Positions 48,906-61,387 are shown, counted from the first letter of the stretch. The stretch is DNA of 64,000 bases from Pteria penguin (GCA_035048485.1 CM068582.1:35492096-35556095), one strand, 5' to 3'. Notes: generated by a model from the sequence alone, not told the origin. Numbers and translations are program-made.

Positions 48906-50491
48906 CAGAGAACCGATATCATTAACATGGAGCCAAAATTTTGAGAATATTATGAACTGCTGCGAGGAATATGCCACACGATGGGCAAAAAGAGAGGAAG
49001 TACAATTCGACACTCTTTCGGAATGGATAAAATCTATTGCAGTACTGCTAAGATCAAAAATTAAAAAATTACAATGTTCTGTAAACACCAGATTCGAATC
49101 TATTTTTAAAGATCCTGATGTTGTCAGAGAACTTACCTTCCTCCAAGAACATTATATCATTACACCAGCAGATAAAGCATCCAATAATTATACATTTACT
49201 TGTAAGAAATATTACTTTGACAGCCTAGTGAAAGAATTAGGATTAAATTCAGCTCCAGGAAATCCTTCTTATACTCTCACGAACTTTTCGGTTTCGGAAG
49301 TACTCGAGAATCATAAATCTGTCCTCAATACGTTTGGTATTGACTCAAATAAATTAAATTTAGAACTTCCATATTTGTACTGCATTCCAAAAATGCACAA
49401 AAATCCTTACAAACAACGCTTTATCGCTGGTTCCTCGAAGTGTTCCACAAAATCTGTATCGATGCTACTCACAAAAATATTATCAGAAATTAAATCTGGC
49501 CTTCATAGATATTGCGAAACAGTATATTCCAGAAGTGGAATTAATCAAATGTGGATCCTTAAAAATTCAAAAGAGTTGTTAGAAAATCTAAAATCAAAAA
49601 GTTTTACTAAAATTCACTCTATCAAGTCTTTTGACTTTTCGACTCTTTACACAACGATCCCTCATCAGAAATTAAAAGACAGATTGGCGGAAATTATTCA
49701 AAATGCATTTACTAGTAAAAACGGAAGCCGCACATTCAAATATATAGTAATAGGCCATGATAAAACTTACTTTGTTAGGGAAAATTCTGATTCCAAAAAT
49801 AAATACACTGAAACAGCTGTCATCCAGATGTAGAACTTTCTTATCGATAACATTTTTGTGGTGTTTGGAGGTAAGGTTTTTCAACAAATTGTCGGCATTC
49901 CAATGGGCACTAACTGTGTTCCGCTTCTGGCTGACATATTTCTTTACTCATACGAAGCTGAATTCATTCAGTCTTTGCTTTCGCAAGGAAAAAAACAATT
50001 GGCTCTTGGCTTCAATTTTACTTACAGATATATAGATGACTTGCTTTCAATTAATAATCCTTCATTCGCGGATTACCTTAGCATCATCTATCCAAGTGAA
50101 CTTCAAAGAAACCACAGAAAATAGTAATTCTACCTCGTATTTAGATATTATGTTTTCTTTCGACATTAATGGTCAATTGAACACCTCACTCTATGACAAA
50201 CGTGACGACTTCAATTTCGCTATCACAAACTTTCCTTTCATAAGTAGCAACATTCCATCATCGCCCGCATACGGCGTATTCATATCTCAGTTAATACGTT
50301 ATTCCAGAGCATGTTCAAATTACAGTGACTTTGTTCTGAGGGCTAGGCGACTTTCAGTTAAGCTGCTCAACCAGGGTTATATATGTGCTAGACTAGCAAC
50401 GTCACTGAGGAAGTTCTATGGTCGTTACGAGACTCTTATTACTCCATATGATATCTCGTTATCCAGACTTTTAAATGATATTCTGGACTGA
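48781..50491 (+). pseudogene. Penelope-like RT, near full length but broken (copy 2)
   Basis: From about 48905 it carries the PLE N-terminal region (YATRWAKREEV, LSEWIKSIAVLL, FLQEHYIITPADKASNN, YYFDSLVKEL), RT motifs 1-2 (LYCIPKMHKNPYKQRFIAGS), motif A FDFSTLYTTIPH, motif B GIPMGTNC, motif C YIDD and the thumb to LNDILD. The first frame runs 48781-49833 and ends at a TAG (49831-49833) where copy 1 has TTG. Coding continues in the same frame to 50124, where a 5-base deletion relative to copy 1 shifts the frame; 50036-50491 holds the rest. The first ~40 codons belong to an older PLE fragment. About 98% like copy 1 over the shared part, by eye. Motif B reads CVPLLAD here. No GIY-YIG domain is seen on either side. 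Confidence 0.88.
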
Positions 50492-51067
50492 GACCGATTC
50501 CGACCACTTTACACAGATTTGACACCTTCTATACTAGAATGTTACCTACTTTGACTTCTCCATATATAAATACATATGGAATTCACACGATTTGACTCTT
50601 TCTACGGGGTATATGTGACGGGTGTTGCTAGCAAGCAGGAGATGCTCACTCTCCCCGGGCACCTGATCTCACTCCATCACAGGGGTTCACTTATGCTCTT
50701 CAAGTAGACATATTTTGTTATTTTCCATTTGTTTTTCATTTTCACTGATTTTGTATGTCCTATGGTTTCATGATTTTTGGACTTGTGGTTTGGATTTATC
50801 CATCATCTTTACATTACACAGATTTGACACCTTCTATACTAGAAGGTTACCTACTTCGACTTCTCCATATATAAATACATATGGAATTTACACGATCTGA
50901 CTCTTTCTACTGGGTATATGTGACGGGTGTTGCTAGCAAGCAGGAGATGCTCACTCTCCCCGGGCACCTGATCTCACTCCATCACAGGGGTTCACATATG
51001 CTCTTCAAGTAGACATATTTTGTTATTTTCCATTTGTTTTTCATTTTCACTGATTTTGTATGTCCTA
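48905..51067 (+). mobile_element. Penelope-like retroelement, copy 2, with doubled 3' UTR
   Basis: RT pseudogene, then a 3' UTR that occurs twice: 50509-50813 and 50814-51067 (305-base period; the second lacks its last ~55 bases). Each copy contains the TTGCTAGCAA motif (50615 and 50921). The junction falls after CATCTTTACA, the 3' terminus of the other copies. Tandem arrangement and duplicated terminal segments (pseudo-LTRs) are known for PLEs. Confidence 0.85.
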
Positions 51068-51249
51068 ATTCTTAGTCAATAATTCATTTTAATTTCTTCC
51101 ATTATCAAACGTTCAAATAAATTGTCATACAAAATGGTTTCATTTTATTTATTGATAGAATAGAACTCAATAAAATCCAAATGTCAGTTATTAATTCATT
51201 GTTGAACAGAAGAATTTGAAATTATGACAAATATTTTCTCAGTTTATGG

Positions 51250-51690
51250 GGCCGGGACCGTAACTCCTACAGATCAAGGATCGGAGTTCACTTACAGACC
51301 GGCAGAGCAAGGTTTACTTATCTTGCTGTCGCCTAACATATTTTTGATACTACCATATTATTTCGTACATCTTTTCGTGTGTTATAATTAATTTGACCTC
51401 TCGTCTTGAGAAACCTGTTGATCCTTGTTCTCTATATTCTCGGATTGTTTAGAAATTTTTTAATGTGTGTCCTTTGAATGTGCTGCTTTTGCGGTGAATG
51501 GGAAGGTGGGCGCTCGACACCAACTAAGTGACGTTTGTTACTTTAATTGACCGTCCTAAGTCGGTATCGTAACAGCAGTACAATGAAACATTTTTGCAAT
51601 AACATTTTCAGTGTTTATTTGACTATACTCATGTTTTATGTGAATGTCCATGGTGGTTTGTGTCTTACAGCTTCGTCAGATGTCTTTTGT
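51250..51690 (+). repeat. PLE-associated ~460-bp module, + copy after copy 2
   Basis: GTAACTCCTACAGATCAAGG, GTTGATCCTTGTTCTCTATA, GAATGGGAAGGTGGGCGCTC, TTGACCGTCCTAAGTCGGTA, ending near CTTCGTCAGATGTCTTTTG. Lies 180 bases past the PLE 3' UTR in the same orientation. Confidence 0.8.
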
Positions 51691-51926
51691 TTTCTCTTTT
51701 CGTTCATCTTTGGTACTTTGGTATTTGTTTGCATTTTGCGAAAGTATTGCCGAAGAGTGTGTGTTACTTTATTTTGTTCGATTTCTTATAATTTGTAAAT
51801 CTGAAATTCTTAAGACATAAAAATTCTTTAGAAATTCGATTCATTTCTCTACGCCCTACACTACAATGCTTCACCAAAAGCACAAAGATAGACTGATAAT
51901 ATGATGCTCCTTTCTTTACAACAAAA

Positions 51927-53581
51927 GGCCCAAGTGGGCCTATACCGCTCTCCTGAGTACACAGATTATCACTCATGCAGGAAGGAAGAAGTTTTTTTTA
52001 TTTTTGCATTACTGTGACTAAGTCAACATAAATGTTAAAATTATATCAAATTTGATTTCAGACCAGAATAAGAAACAACAACTTTTTTTGCACATCCATT
52101 CAGGTGATTTTGATATTAAGCATTTGCTTTGTCTCTGCAAGATGTGATTCAGGACAACAAGTTAATCATTTTCTTTAGGTGGGGCCATTTGTTGACTGAT
52201 TTCAAGTCTGGGTCATGAACAGCAATTGTTTCAAATATTGTCCGGATCCAACTTAAAATGGCCTAATTTCATATGTTGAGAAACATCTAAAAACTTATTT
52301 AGATGTGTAAAGGAATGATAAAAATTTGACCACAGCTGGATTTGAACAGCTACTCTCCATATTTTAATTACCAAATGGTATATGTACCATTGTGGGACCT
52401 ATTTTTAAGACATGGTGGCACCATCTGTTGACCAATTTGAATGAAATGTACAAAATTGGTAGAGGACCTATAGTACTTCATGTATACCATGTTTCATTAT
52501 TAAAAATCTTTCATGTGGAAGCAGAAGTTAAAAATGTGAAGAATTGTCCCGATACACCCTCATTTGGAAGTCTTAGAAAATTCATAGAAAATCCAAAAAT
52601 TTAAATATTGACAAAATTCTTTCAAAATAACATTCCTTACCATAATTATGATCAAAATAGTCCATTAGAAATCATTATTATCATTAAACTAGGAAATATG
52701 ACACTTTTCTGCATTGAAATCACCAAGTTCAAACAAAAAGAAATGTCGAAACAAATTCTAAAATTTGATTTTGGAAGGGAACCAAAATGACAAGACTTCT
52801 TCACTCATCCCTCTTGATAATTTCTATGTATTCTGTTTGTGTCTGTATATAGCCAGTATGAGAAGAAGATTGTCAAAAGAGGGTACTCTTTTGTGACCTT
52901 ATTTTGAGTTGTGGCACCACCTGTAAAGAAGTCTGGACAAAAACGACAGAGTTTGAAGGGAATCAAAAGTGATTTATTTCTACCAAGATTTATTAAAATC
53001 CTTCGAACAGTTTTGCAGAAAGAGGTGAAAATGTGAAAAATGGCCAACCCCCACCCCCTTTTTTTGAAGTGAGATATTGATAAAATTCTGTCACAATAAT
53101 ATTCTTTACAATAATTATGATCAAAATATTCCATAAGAAATCATCATTATCAATTAACTGAAAAAGATGACACTTTTCTGCATTGAAATTACTAAGTCCA
53201 AAAGAATGCCGAAAAAACGTCAAAAATTTGATTTCGGAACAGAACCAAAAATATCAAGACTTCTTTACACATCCCTTTAGATCATTTCTGTGCATTCGGT
53301 TTGCCTCTGTATGCTCCCGGTCTGAAGAAGAAGTTTGTTAAAGGAGGGTACCTTCTGTGACTTACTTTTGCCTGTGGTGGCGCCATCTGTTGACGGATCT
53401 GGACAAAAAACATTAACACTTGTAGGGGACTATGAGTACTTTATGCATACCAAGTTTCGTCAAATTCTGTTCAGCTGTTCTAAAGAAGTAGTCGAAAATG
53501 TGAAAAGTTAACGACGGACGGACGGAAGACCGACTACGATTGATCACAATAGCTCACTTGTGCCTTCGGCTCAGGTGAGCT
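51927..53581. mobile_element. 1.65-kb non-coding element with terminal hairpin
   Basis: Left edge GGCCCAAGTGGGCC followed by GCTCTCCTGAG. Right edge a GACGGACGGACGG tract and a 14-bp-arm hairpin at 53551-53581 (AGCTCACTTGTGCC-TTC-GGCTCAGGTGAGCT, two mismatches). CTCAGGTGAGC near the right edge is a near-inverse of the left GCTCTCCTGAG. The interior has ~465-base tandem units: GTGGCGCCATCTGTTGAC-like blocks at 52180, 52411, 52907 and 53372, and TGACACTTTTCTGCATTGAA at about 52700 and 53168. No protein-coding potential. Resembles a repeat common in bivalves (inference); class undetermined. Confidence 0.75.
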
Positions 53582-53597
53582 AAAATGGAAATCGCTC

Positions 53598-54000
53598 ATA
53601 CAAATATCTTGCTTTAGAGCAGGAGGATACATACTTCGTGAAGGAAGACACTGATTCAGACAAGACGTTGACTGAAGACGACATCATCAAAATGCTGGAG
53701 GTTGTACGACAAACGTGACGATTTCAACTTTCACATAACGAACTTCCCTTTCCTGAGTAGTAACATTCCTTCCTCCCCTGCCTATGGCGTTTATATAAGG
53801 CAATTATATGAATATATATTTATATCTCAGCTTATAAGGTACGCCAGGGCATGTTCGAAATACAACGGTTTTGTCACAAGGACTTAACTGCTGACCAATA
53901 CGATACTTGTTCAGGGTTATGTTACAGAACACTTGAAATCGTCACTGAGGAAGTTCTACGGTTGCTATTATGATCTCATTAGAAAATATTAGGTCATTAC
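53598..54000 (+). pseudogene. PLE RT fragment with internal deletion
   Basis: LEQEDTYFVKEDTDSDKTLT, EDDIIKML matches the linker before motif B. It then jumps at about 53698 straight to YDKRDDFNFHITNFPFLSSN and PSSPAYGVYI, skipping motifs B and C. After ISQLIRYARACSKYNGFVTR it decays; SSLRKFYG is recognisable at ~53945. A short partial duplication inserts RQLYEYIFISQ. Inactive. Confidence 0.82.
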
Positions 54001-54111
54001 GTTCTAAAGTGCGATTGAATGCCTGTTCGAAAATTCCTATTATGAGGTCACTTTCACCTTTCACTGTTTTCCTGTGTGCAATGAAAACTTCACTGAATTT
54101 GACATGTTTTC

Positions 54112-54165
54112 ATATAATTGTTGCAACGGGCATCTGGTCTCACCCCGGAATATTGTATTTTCCAG
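54112..54165 (+). repeat. PLE 3' UTR motif, short diverged piece
   Basis: ATTGTTGCAACGGGCATCTG, GTCTCACCCCGGAATATTG parallels GGGCACCTGATCTCACTCC; follows the RT fragment at the expected distance. Confidence 0.45.
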
Positions 54166-54296
54166 GATTGACAATGGTGTGTTTAGGACAATTCCATAAT
54201 TTAGCCTCCCCGTTTGGACTTTGACACTGAATAACTGATCGGTACGTCTTCGGTGTTTATCAATGAAAATGATTATATAAAATGAGTGACAATTGT

Positions 54297-54533
54297 TTTT
54301 TTAACTGGCCGTCCTAATTTGGTACATTTGCATTACGATGGAATATTTTTGTAATATATTTTTTATTCTTGTATTCTTTTTTCTTGTATTTTCTTTTATT
54401 CTTGTATTTTTATTATCGTATAGCTCCATGGTGACTTCTGCCACATAACTGATCCAGTAACTCCTCTTTTTTCTTTTAATCATTTGAACGTCCGTAAAGG
54501 TTTTTTTTCTCATTTAACTTAGTCAGGTGTTTT
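54297..54533 (+). repeat. PLE-associated module, right end, with 62-bp shared segment
   Basis: AACTGGCCGTCCTAATTTGG then ATGGAATATTTTTGTAAT matches the module's GACCGTCCTAAGTCGG part. 54418-54479 carries TAGCTCCATGGTGACTTCTG shared with 15653-15714; it ends ACTTAGTCAGGTGTTTTC, equivalent to the module end GTCAGATGTCTTT. Confidence 0.65.
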
Positions 54534-55349
54534 CTTTCTTTTCTTTCTAATATAAAATCAGAATTCTAAAGGCATTTCTAACCAGGAAAACACGATTTAC
54601 TGATAACCGATAAACAAGGGCACCTTATTCGCGTAAAATAAAAGTTGATATTTAAACTGACTTTTGGGGATAAAATTGGCTATTTTGCATCTACACGCGA
54701 GTTGACTGTACCAAATGTCCTTAATTCATGGTCGTCATACAAAACATATAACTTCTTTTTGTGTAGCATCATATGAAATACAAGCTTTATCGTAAGGCAT
54801 CTGAAATACTTGAAATATTTTGTCTGTATGCAAGTGATCTACATGACCACGCTAATGGTGTATCAGATAATTGCATTCAGTGCCTCTATATATCCGATCT
54901 GATGGAAATTTATGACCATCTTGTCTCTTTTTTGACAGCTCATGTTGTACATTTACGATTTTTATGTCGGTTGGCTAATGGTTAGAATTTGGTGTCAGTT
55001 GTTTCTTTATGATTTATAATAAACTCAAGTCATTATTGATGTAAACAAGAGTCATCCGAGATGTGGTGTCCAGTGTTACTACGTAATCCATTGCTTCATG
55101 TCATCAAGTATATTCTTTGCGAAAAGACATGATGTATTCAATGTAACGATCCAGGTGGAACCTGTGCCAGTGTTGATCAAATATTACAACCCCATGCATT
55201 TGTTTGTTGATTGTTTTACGTCACACAATGATTATTTCATTTCTATGATGATACATATTACAAATATGTAGACTTAGAAAAGGATACACCTGAAGCAGTT
55301 TGTCAGCACCTGAGAGATTTACGAGCAAACGTTTACCTTGACATAGACC
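54534..55349. other. Gene-free stretch
   Basis: A 70-codon frame at 54773 has no recognisable domain. Confidence 0.45.
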
Positions 55350-55460
55350 CCGTTTTTTACTGTCTCATCCGAATGACAAAACACCGGTGTGCCGCCGGTC
55401 TATCCTGAACACAGGACCTCTCGGCTCCAAAACAAGTGCGCTACAGAGATACGGTGTCTT
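55350..55460 (-). mobile_element. tRNA-derived SINE relic, second copy
   Basis: Shares TTTTTACTGTCTCATCCGAA and ACCGGTGTGC with 23012-23175. On the minus strand the head reads CCGTATCTCTGTAGCGCACT and GAGGTCCTGTGTTCAGGAT, a decayed tRNA-like A/B box pair. Confidence 0.65.
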
Positions 55461-55795
55461 CTGAATGTCATAAGCATTACATAAGTTTGAAAAGTTCTAA
55501 ATGGCATAACTATTAGATACGTTCCATTAGATAATATACTTCCACAGTTTAGGCCTTGGGCATCACTGAAGGGATATAAGTTGTCTAAATGCCAAAATAG
55601 TACACCAAAATTTATACACGTATATACACTGATATCTATTATAGAATAAACTTACACTTCGATGTCTGCGTGTGGTATATATTAAAAAAGATTTGGCATT
55701 TGCTTTTTACAGTGACTTTTCTGCAATTCGGCTAATACATTGTGGCAGAAAATATGTTTTACTTGTACAAAAAATGCTGTACAAGACAAAGTACA

Positions 55796-55837
55796 GATGA
55801 TGATGATGAGGATGATGATAATAACAATAATAATAGC

Positions 55838-55907
<70 letters not shown>

Positions 55908-55920
55908 GTGATAATAATAA
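55796..55920. repeat. (GAT)n/(AAT)n trinucleotide microsatellite
   Basis: GATGATGAT shifts into a long AAT array. Open frames give poly-Asn or poly-Ile and are artefacts. Confidence 0.97.
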
Positions 55921-57458
55921 CATTCTATATTATTTTTAATGCCGAAATAAAAATCAACATGTTTATGGTTTAAGCAAATTCATTTCTTATTTCGTAATTG
56001 GAATTTTTTCAAAGTTGCTGGGAACAACAAAAGTATGGTATTTTATGGTATACAATCTTTCGATAAATACGGAAGTAACATTTATTAAGCAATAAATATA
56101 AAATAAAACTTATTATAAAAGCCACTTGTTAAAGCAAGTGCAAATCTATAAATAAATGAAAAATAAAAAATGTCATAATGACCGCTTGTCCTCAGCAATT
56201 ATAAGCAACAGTCGTCTTATGTTTCTTGCTATGTATGTTCTATTTTAAATTCACCTACATTTACAGGGCAATTATTCTAAGTAGCTACTTCATAAATGGC
56301 TTTTGAGGATCGCTAAATATATATAGAATAAAACACAGATGTTCGGTAATGTGCCAACGATACATCTGAAATATGAAAATAACCTAATTAACGTTCAATC
56401 TAACTTGTTCTTGAAGATAGTTCCAAAACTATTGAGGTTTATTTGATTTTTATACACAAAAAATAAGTAGAATATTTCTATATACGTAAACAACGCACTA
56501 GTATTATGTATTATTTATTTTAAAAATTATTGACATCAATGGCGTGATTTTGATCAAAATAAAGTAATTCCTCATTCCATTAACCAAACAGATGGATACA
56601 AATGATTATCATCATAATATCATCTCTTGTGACAATTATTATTATTTACTTGACGTGACATTTACAAGGTGCAGATGGAAATAATTCCAAATATATTCAA
56701 ATAAGAATAAATAAAGCACATACATATCACTATGGTGTTTATTTCCTGATGTTTGCATGTCACAATATTATATAAATGGATAATTTTTAGAGTTTAATTA
56801 ATTCTTAGATATGTTACCACTTCATTTTTATAAAATTATTAACATATGATTGACATATGGTTCATAAATAGGTTTTGATACTTTTAACACGCCATTAAAT
56901 TATTATTGTTTTCATCTTGCTGAAAAGTTGAGGGTGACTTTGATGTAGCAGTCTTGTTTTGAATAACGTTTTCATATTGAGATATAAGTTTTATGACCCC
57001 AAAATTGTTCATGTTTCCTGTGTCTTCCCCTACTGAACTATCATGATGTTCGTGCTTCTTATTTGCATTTCGTAAAGGTGTCAAAATGTTTATAAGACAA
57101 AATGTCCTCATGCTCAGTAATTTTAGTACATCTGAGTCATTTATCATATTTGATCTAATAAGCTGATAGGAAATCCTATAGTTCAACAGAATTTAAATAA
57201 TTTTAAGTCGTTTCAAAATATTTTAGACCTACCTATAACAATCACAATGAACATGCAAAAGCTCATAAATAGTAGAATGAGCATAAGTAGTATAAAAAGG
57301 GGTGTTAGAGGTATAATAGAAAATAGAAACATTCGTCGCAACTGTTTATCAAATACATTTCATTGTGTGTTTCTAGGAAAAAATTTTCTTGGAAAGAAAC
57401 CCAGGAATATAAAAAAAACCCCGGGCATAAATGAGTATTCGGTCTTTTCGTTACTTCC
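55921..57458. other. Gene-free stretch
   Basis: No feature recognised. Confidence 0.45.
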
Positions 57459-57592
57459 AATTTGGGACGGTGTCTGACGTGAAACAATTGTGAAAACCGG
57501 ACTAAAATCAGGAAAATGATAGTCTGCAAATGATGTTTGCATGATAAATTGATGTCGTCATAATTGTTTTACGTCAGATACCATCCCAAATT
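57459..57592. mobile_element. 134-bp foldback with 31-bp TIRs
   Basis: AATTTGGGACGGTGTCTGAC (57459 on) is matched in inverse at 57562-57592 with three mismatches. The centre carries a small perfect hairpin TGCAAA-TGATG-TTTGCA. Probably part of a small non-autonomous transposon. Confidence 0.85.
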
Positions 57593-57720
57593 AAAAATAC
57601 CTCTGTCTAAAAAAAAAAAGAAAAGAATAAACATTAATACCTAAACGCCAACATTATCTAATATTAAAATTGTTCGTTTATTATTTGGTATATTCATTTT
57701 AAGTTTCACAAAAACTTGGA
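57568..57720 (+). repeat. Dispersed duplication, copy a
   Basis: TTACGTCAGATACCATCCCA through CAACATTATCTAATATTAAA and CACAAAAACTTGG aligns with 59226-59365. Confidence 0.8.
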
Positions 57721-58973
57721 GTGCGATCCCCTCGTTATCAGAACACATGTATAGCTATTTCTCGGTGAAAGAAATGAATAAAGCCATTCGCTGAAATTCA
57801 CTCTAGAGGTTCATGTCTTATATGTCTGTATCGATAGTCTGGTTTATGGGTAAGTATTGTAGTGAACCTAACAAAACCCAGTTTTCAGTTCAGCAACTAT
57901 ACACAGGTTAGGTGACATAATCTTTGTGTCATACAATGACAATGAATATCTTTGATAGTAACACTTCATGCTACATAAACATTATTGTGTGTTTTATAAA
58001 TATTGCTCACGCAACACTTAATAACATGTATAACAATATTCATAAACTTCAAACTAGATTTCAAAGTATTAACAATTTACAATAAAAACACATGACATTT
58101 CAAACGAACAAATTTTCTCTTTTCAATGATGAGAGACAAAATTGAATTTATTCTACAATTATTTTAAATTCATGTGTCAAATTATTGCAATTTATTCAAC
58201 AAAACCTTGCTCAAGAAATATATCAAATTAAAATATTAGAATTGATATCGGATTCTCTGAATAGCTTGCCGCATTGTATCATTGTGGCCAAATGTCATTT
58301 TCATCATAATACGATATGTGATGTTGAAGTTTCGTTCAGTAACGCTGAGTAGTGGCCCAACTGAATACATTATCGGAAAACTACGAACTAATTAGTCTCA
58401 GTTACAAGTTTATTATATGAAAGAGAGTTTAAGAAATCAGCTTTTAGTATATTACAGTGTCCATACGGAATGAGAAAGTAACAGAAATGTAGTGAAAGAA
58501 TAAGAGAGGAAAAGCGTACATAAAGCACGACTTATCGAGGAATTTTAATTTATTTGATGAAAATATAAACAGTTATCTGTTGGTTAACTGTTGCTGGATT
58601 CTTACTACTAGTGTTACCATGATATACAACATGATTTTGAAATTTTTATCTGATGACAAAATATGAGGAAATTTACTTTTCGGTAGTATAATTCCAGTAA
58701 TAAATAACAACATTACGGCAAGCTTTCTTAAACCGTCATAAGTAATTGCTTAATGTTTAAAGGAATATTGAACATAGCAGCAGATACAAAATAAATGCAT
58801 CTCACAAAACAAAAGCAGTTACTGTAAAAATGCTTAAAATGTCACATGTAGAGTATGTACAGTAATCGAATATATCAAGAATACAATAATCGAAGATGCT
58901 GAGCTCCATAAGTGGTCAACAACTTCTCTGAAAAATCACATGAAAGCAACTTCAAAACGTAAAAGAGAACACT
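57721..58973. other. Gene-free stretch
   Basis: No feature recognised. Confidence 0.45.
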
Positions 58974-59187
58974 GAAGACATCTGACAAAGCTGTATGACA
59001 CAAACATGATAATAGACTAAATAGTAGAATATACAAGGAAAAACAACATCACAAAATATTTGATTGTGCTGCGGTTTCGATACCGACTTAAGACGGTCAA
59101 TTGAAGTAACAAACGCCATTCAATTGGTGTGGTTAACCGGTTTACGGACGCCCACTCACCGCAAAAACAACACAATTAAAGGATACA
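58974..59187 (-). repeat. PLE-associated module, minus-strand partial copy
   Basis: GAAGACATCTGACAAAGCTG, GACGGTCAATTGAAGTAACA, GTGGTTAACCGGTTTACGGA as in the first half of 62008-62469, then sequence identity stops. Confidence 0.8.
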
Positions 59188-59225
59188 ACTGCGAGAAATA
59201 ACTGAATTTTTAAAAGAGGAATACG

Positions 59226-59365
59226 GTCAGATACCGTCCCAAATCATCAGATGGGAAATAACTCTGTCTAACGAAAAGACTCAATACCTTAACGACAACA
59301 TTATTCAATATTAAAACTGTTTATTGTTTGGTAAATTCTTTTTAAGCTTCACATAAATTGGAAAG
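59226..59365 (+). repeat. Dispersed duplication, copy b
   Basis: ACGGTCAGATACCGTCCCAA through CTTCACATAAATTGG. Only one arm of the 57459-57592 foldback is present here. Confidence 0.8.
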
Positions 59366-61387
59366 GATAAAACAAGTCTGATTCAGTTATCTGTGATACG
59401 ATATGTATATATCTTTTATAGAAAAAAATATTTAAAATACATTGAGTATTCGATGAACATATCAAAATAGATATTCCAACGCCAATAGCCAACTGCAAAA
59501 GTAAATACTGAAATGAGGACCCTATTTTACTAAGATCTTGCTACAATTCAAGAATAAAGAAATGTTCAACCGGAACACCCTTAAAAAATATATGCAATTT
59601 TCGTGAAACACTGTCGGAAATAAACCAACCCAAAACGGAAATGTGTATTCAAATATTGAAGATGCATCTTAAGTTCTTTAATAGATGTTATCTACTATGA
59701 CGATTAATTTGTTTGGGACAATCAAGCAGCTTGCAGAAATATCCTTTTTAACGAATTAGATTTGAGATTATGATGGCTTATAATATATCTTCTTTTTTTA
59801 TTCATTTGAAAATATTAAAGTATAAATTCTAAAGAAAGAAAGAAAGAATTGGCAGTGCTGTCATCAAAAACAATTGTGAATCCCAAATATAATGCCGCAA
59901 GTTGTCTGGAAGGAGTGCGCGTTTTTGCTAAAACCGTCGCAAATGTTCCGTGGAAACATCTCTTTGGTGGATAAGTCATACAGGCGACTTCTTATATCGG
60001 TAAAAGGACGTCACATGACAAGATCGTGCTTCAGAATATCATACTGTCTAACATTATTCTTGTATTGAAGATGAAAGGCAAAAATAAATTTTAATAAAAC
60101 TACCATTTAGCTTGTATAACATACTTAATTTTACTTACGTGTACAACACCAAATCATACAAATGGAAACCAGATATCTTGTGAGAAATTTACAATCCGTT
60201 GCCAGTATGGAACGTTTCCATCCTTTACATCAAGCCCGGGTTAGTAAGTTTTCCATTCCCTTTAAATCATTGCGAGCTTCTAAGGCTTAGTTCATGTTTC
60301 TACTTTAAAGTGTAATACAAGCAAAATTCTTTTAAATACAAACATGCAGTTTTAAAATCATCACCCTAAAATTATAACACTTTTTATGAAATAAATTTGC
60401 ATCATTTTTGCTTCAATCTTTGATAAAATATGTTACAAAAAGAATCAACCGATCCAAAATGTTTTCATAGATGGAATTTTATGATGCATTTTAAATATTA
60501 ATATATCTTTTGTGATACTCGTTGCTGTAAATGCGTGAAGTTTTGTCAAATATTGCATTAATGCAAATACTCGTTACATCGACACGTCGTTGACATTTCA
60601 TGAACTTTTAACCTTTGCAGATGCTGAACGTTAGATGTCATTTTGAGTACTCTTCATCTTAATAGGATGCATTTCCACCATGTGTTTTGTAATTCCGTTT
60701 AAAGTAATAGGCAATTTACATATTGAACATGAATTCGAATTTAATGTTTTCTTTGCTTTTTACTTTCATTAGGATAACAAGTTTACTGTCATGAATTTCA
60801 TTATGTATAATGGTTGTTGGTGATATTGAACAGCAGTTGTTTCAATATTTTATTAACCTATAAATGACACAAAATAACACTTCTGTTATAGATATAAAGG
60901 AAATATCCATTATATCCATTTCAATCTAAATTGCTTACTTTATTTTTAAATTCTATTTGTCTATGTATCATTTACTTTCACTCTTTTATTCATTTATTTA
61001 TATTCCATATTAAGATAGGCGTGAATTACGATAATAAATTGTCACACAATTAATAAAGTAGATATTAACGTCATGTATTTGTTCAAATGTATTATGCTGA
61101 AGTGTGTTTATTTTCGAAGAAGGCTTTTTGAGTGTCAGTTCCACTTTGCAAAGATTTTGTTTTAACATTTTTCTAAATGGTATATTTTCAAAGTGTTATA
61201 CTGACAGTAAAATAATGCTATGTTTAAATTTTATCTCCTTATAGTTATCGCCAATGCCAATGAACCTTAATTTTGTACATACCCTTTCTGCCTTGTACCC
61301 TACATACCAAATATCCAACAGAGATCTCTCAATCAGATCTCATCACAGGTAATGAAAATAAATGCGCTAAATTCAAATTCTGTCACA
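59366..61387. other. Gene-free stretch
   Basis: No feature recognised apart from a short GAAA run near 59835. Confidence 0.45.

Noticed and set aside
50509..51067. Hammerhead ribozyme in the PLE 3' UTR
   Set aside because: The conserved CTGATGA and GAAA cores were looked for in both UTR units and not found.
55740..55973. Poly-Asn or poly-Ile proteins
   Set aside because: Trinucleotide microsatellite translated in different frames.
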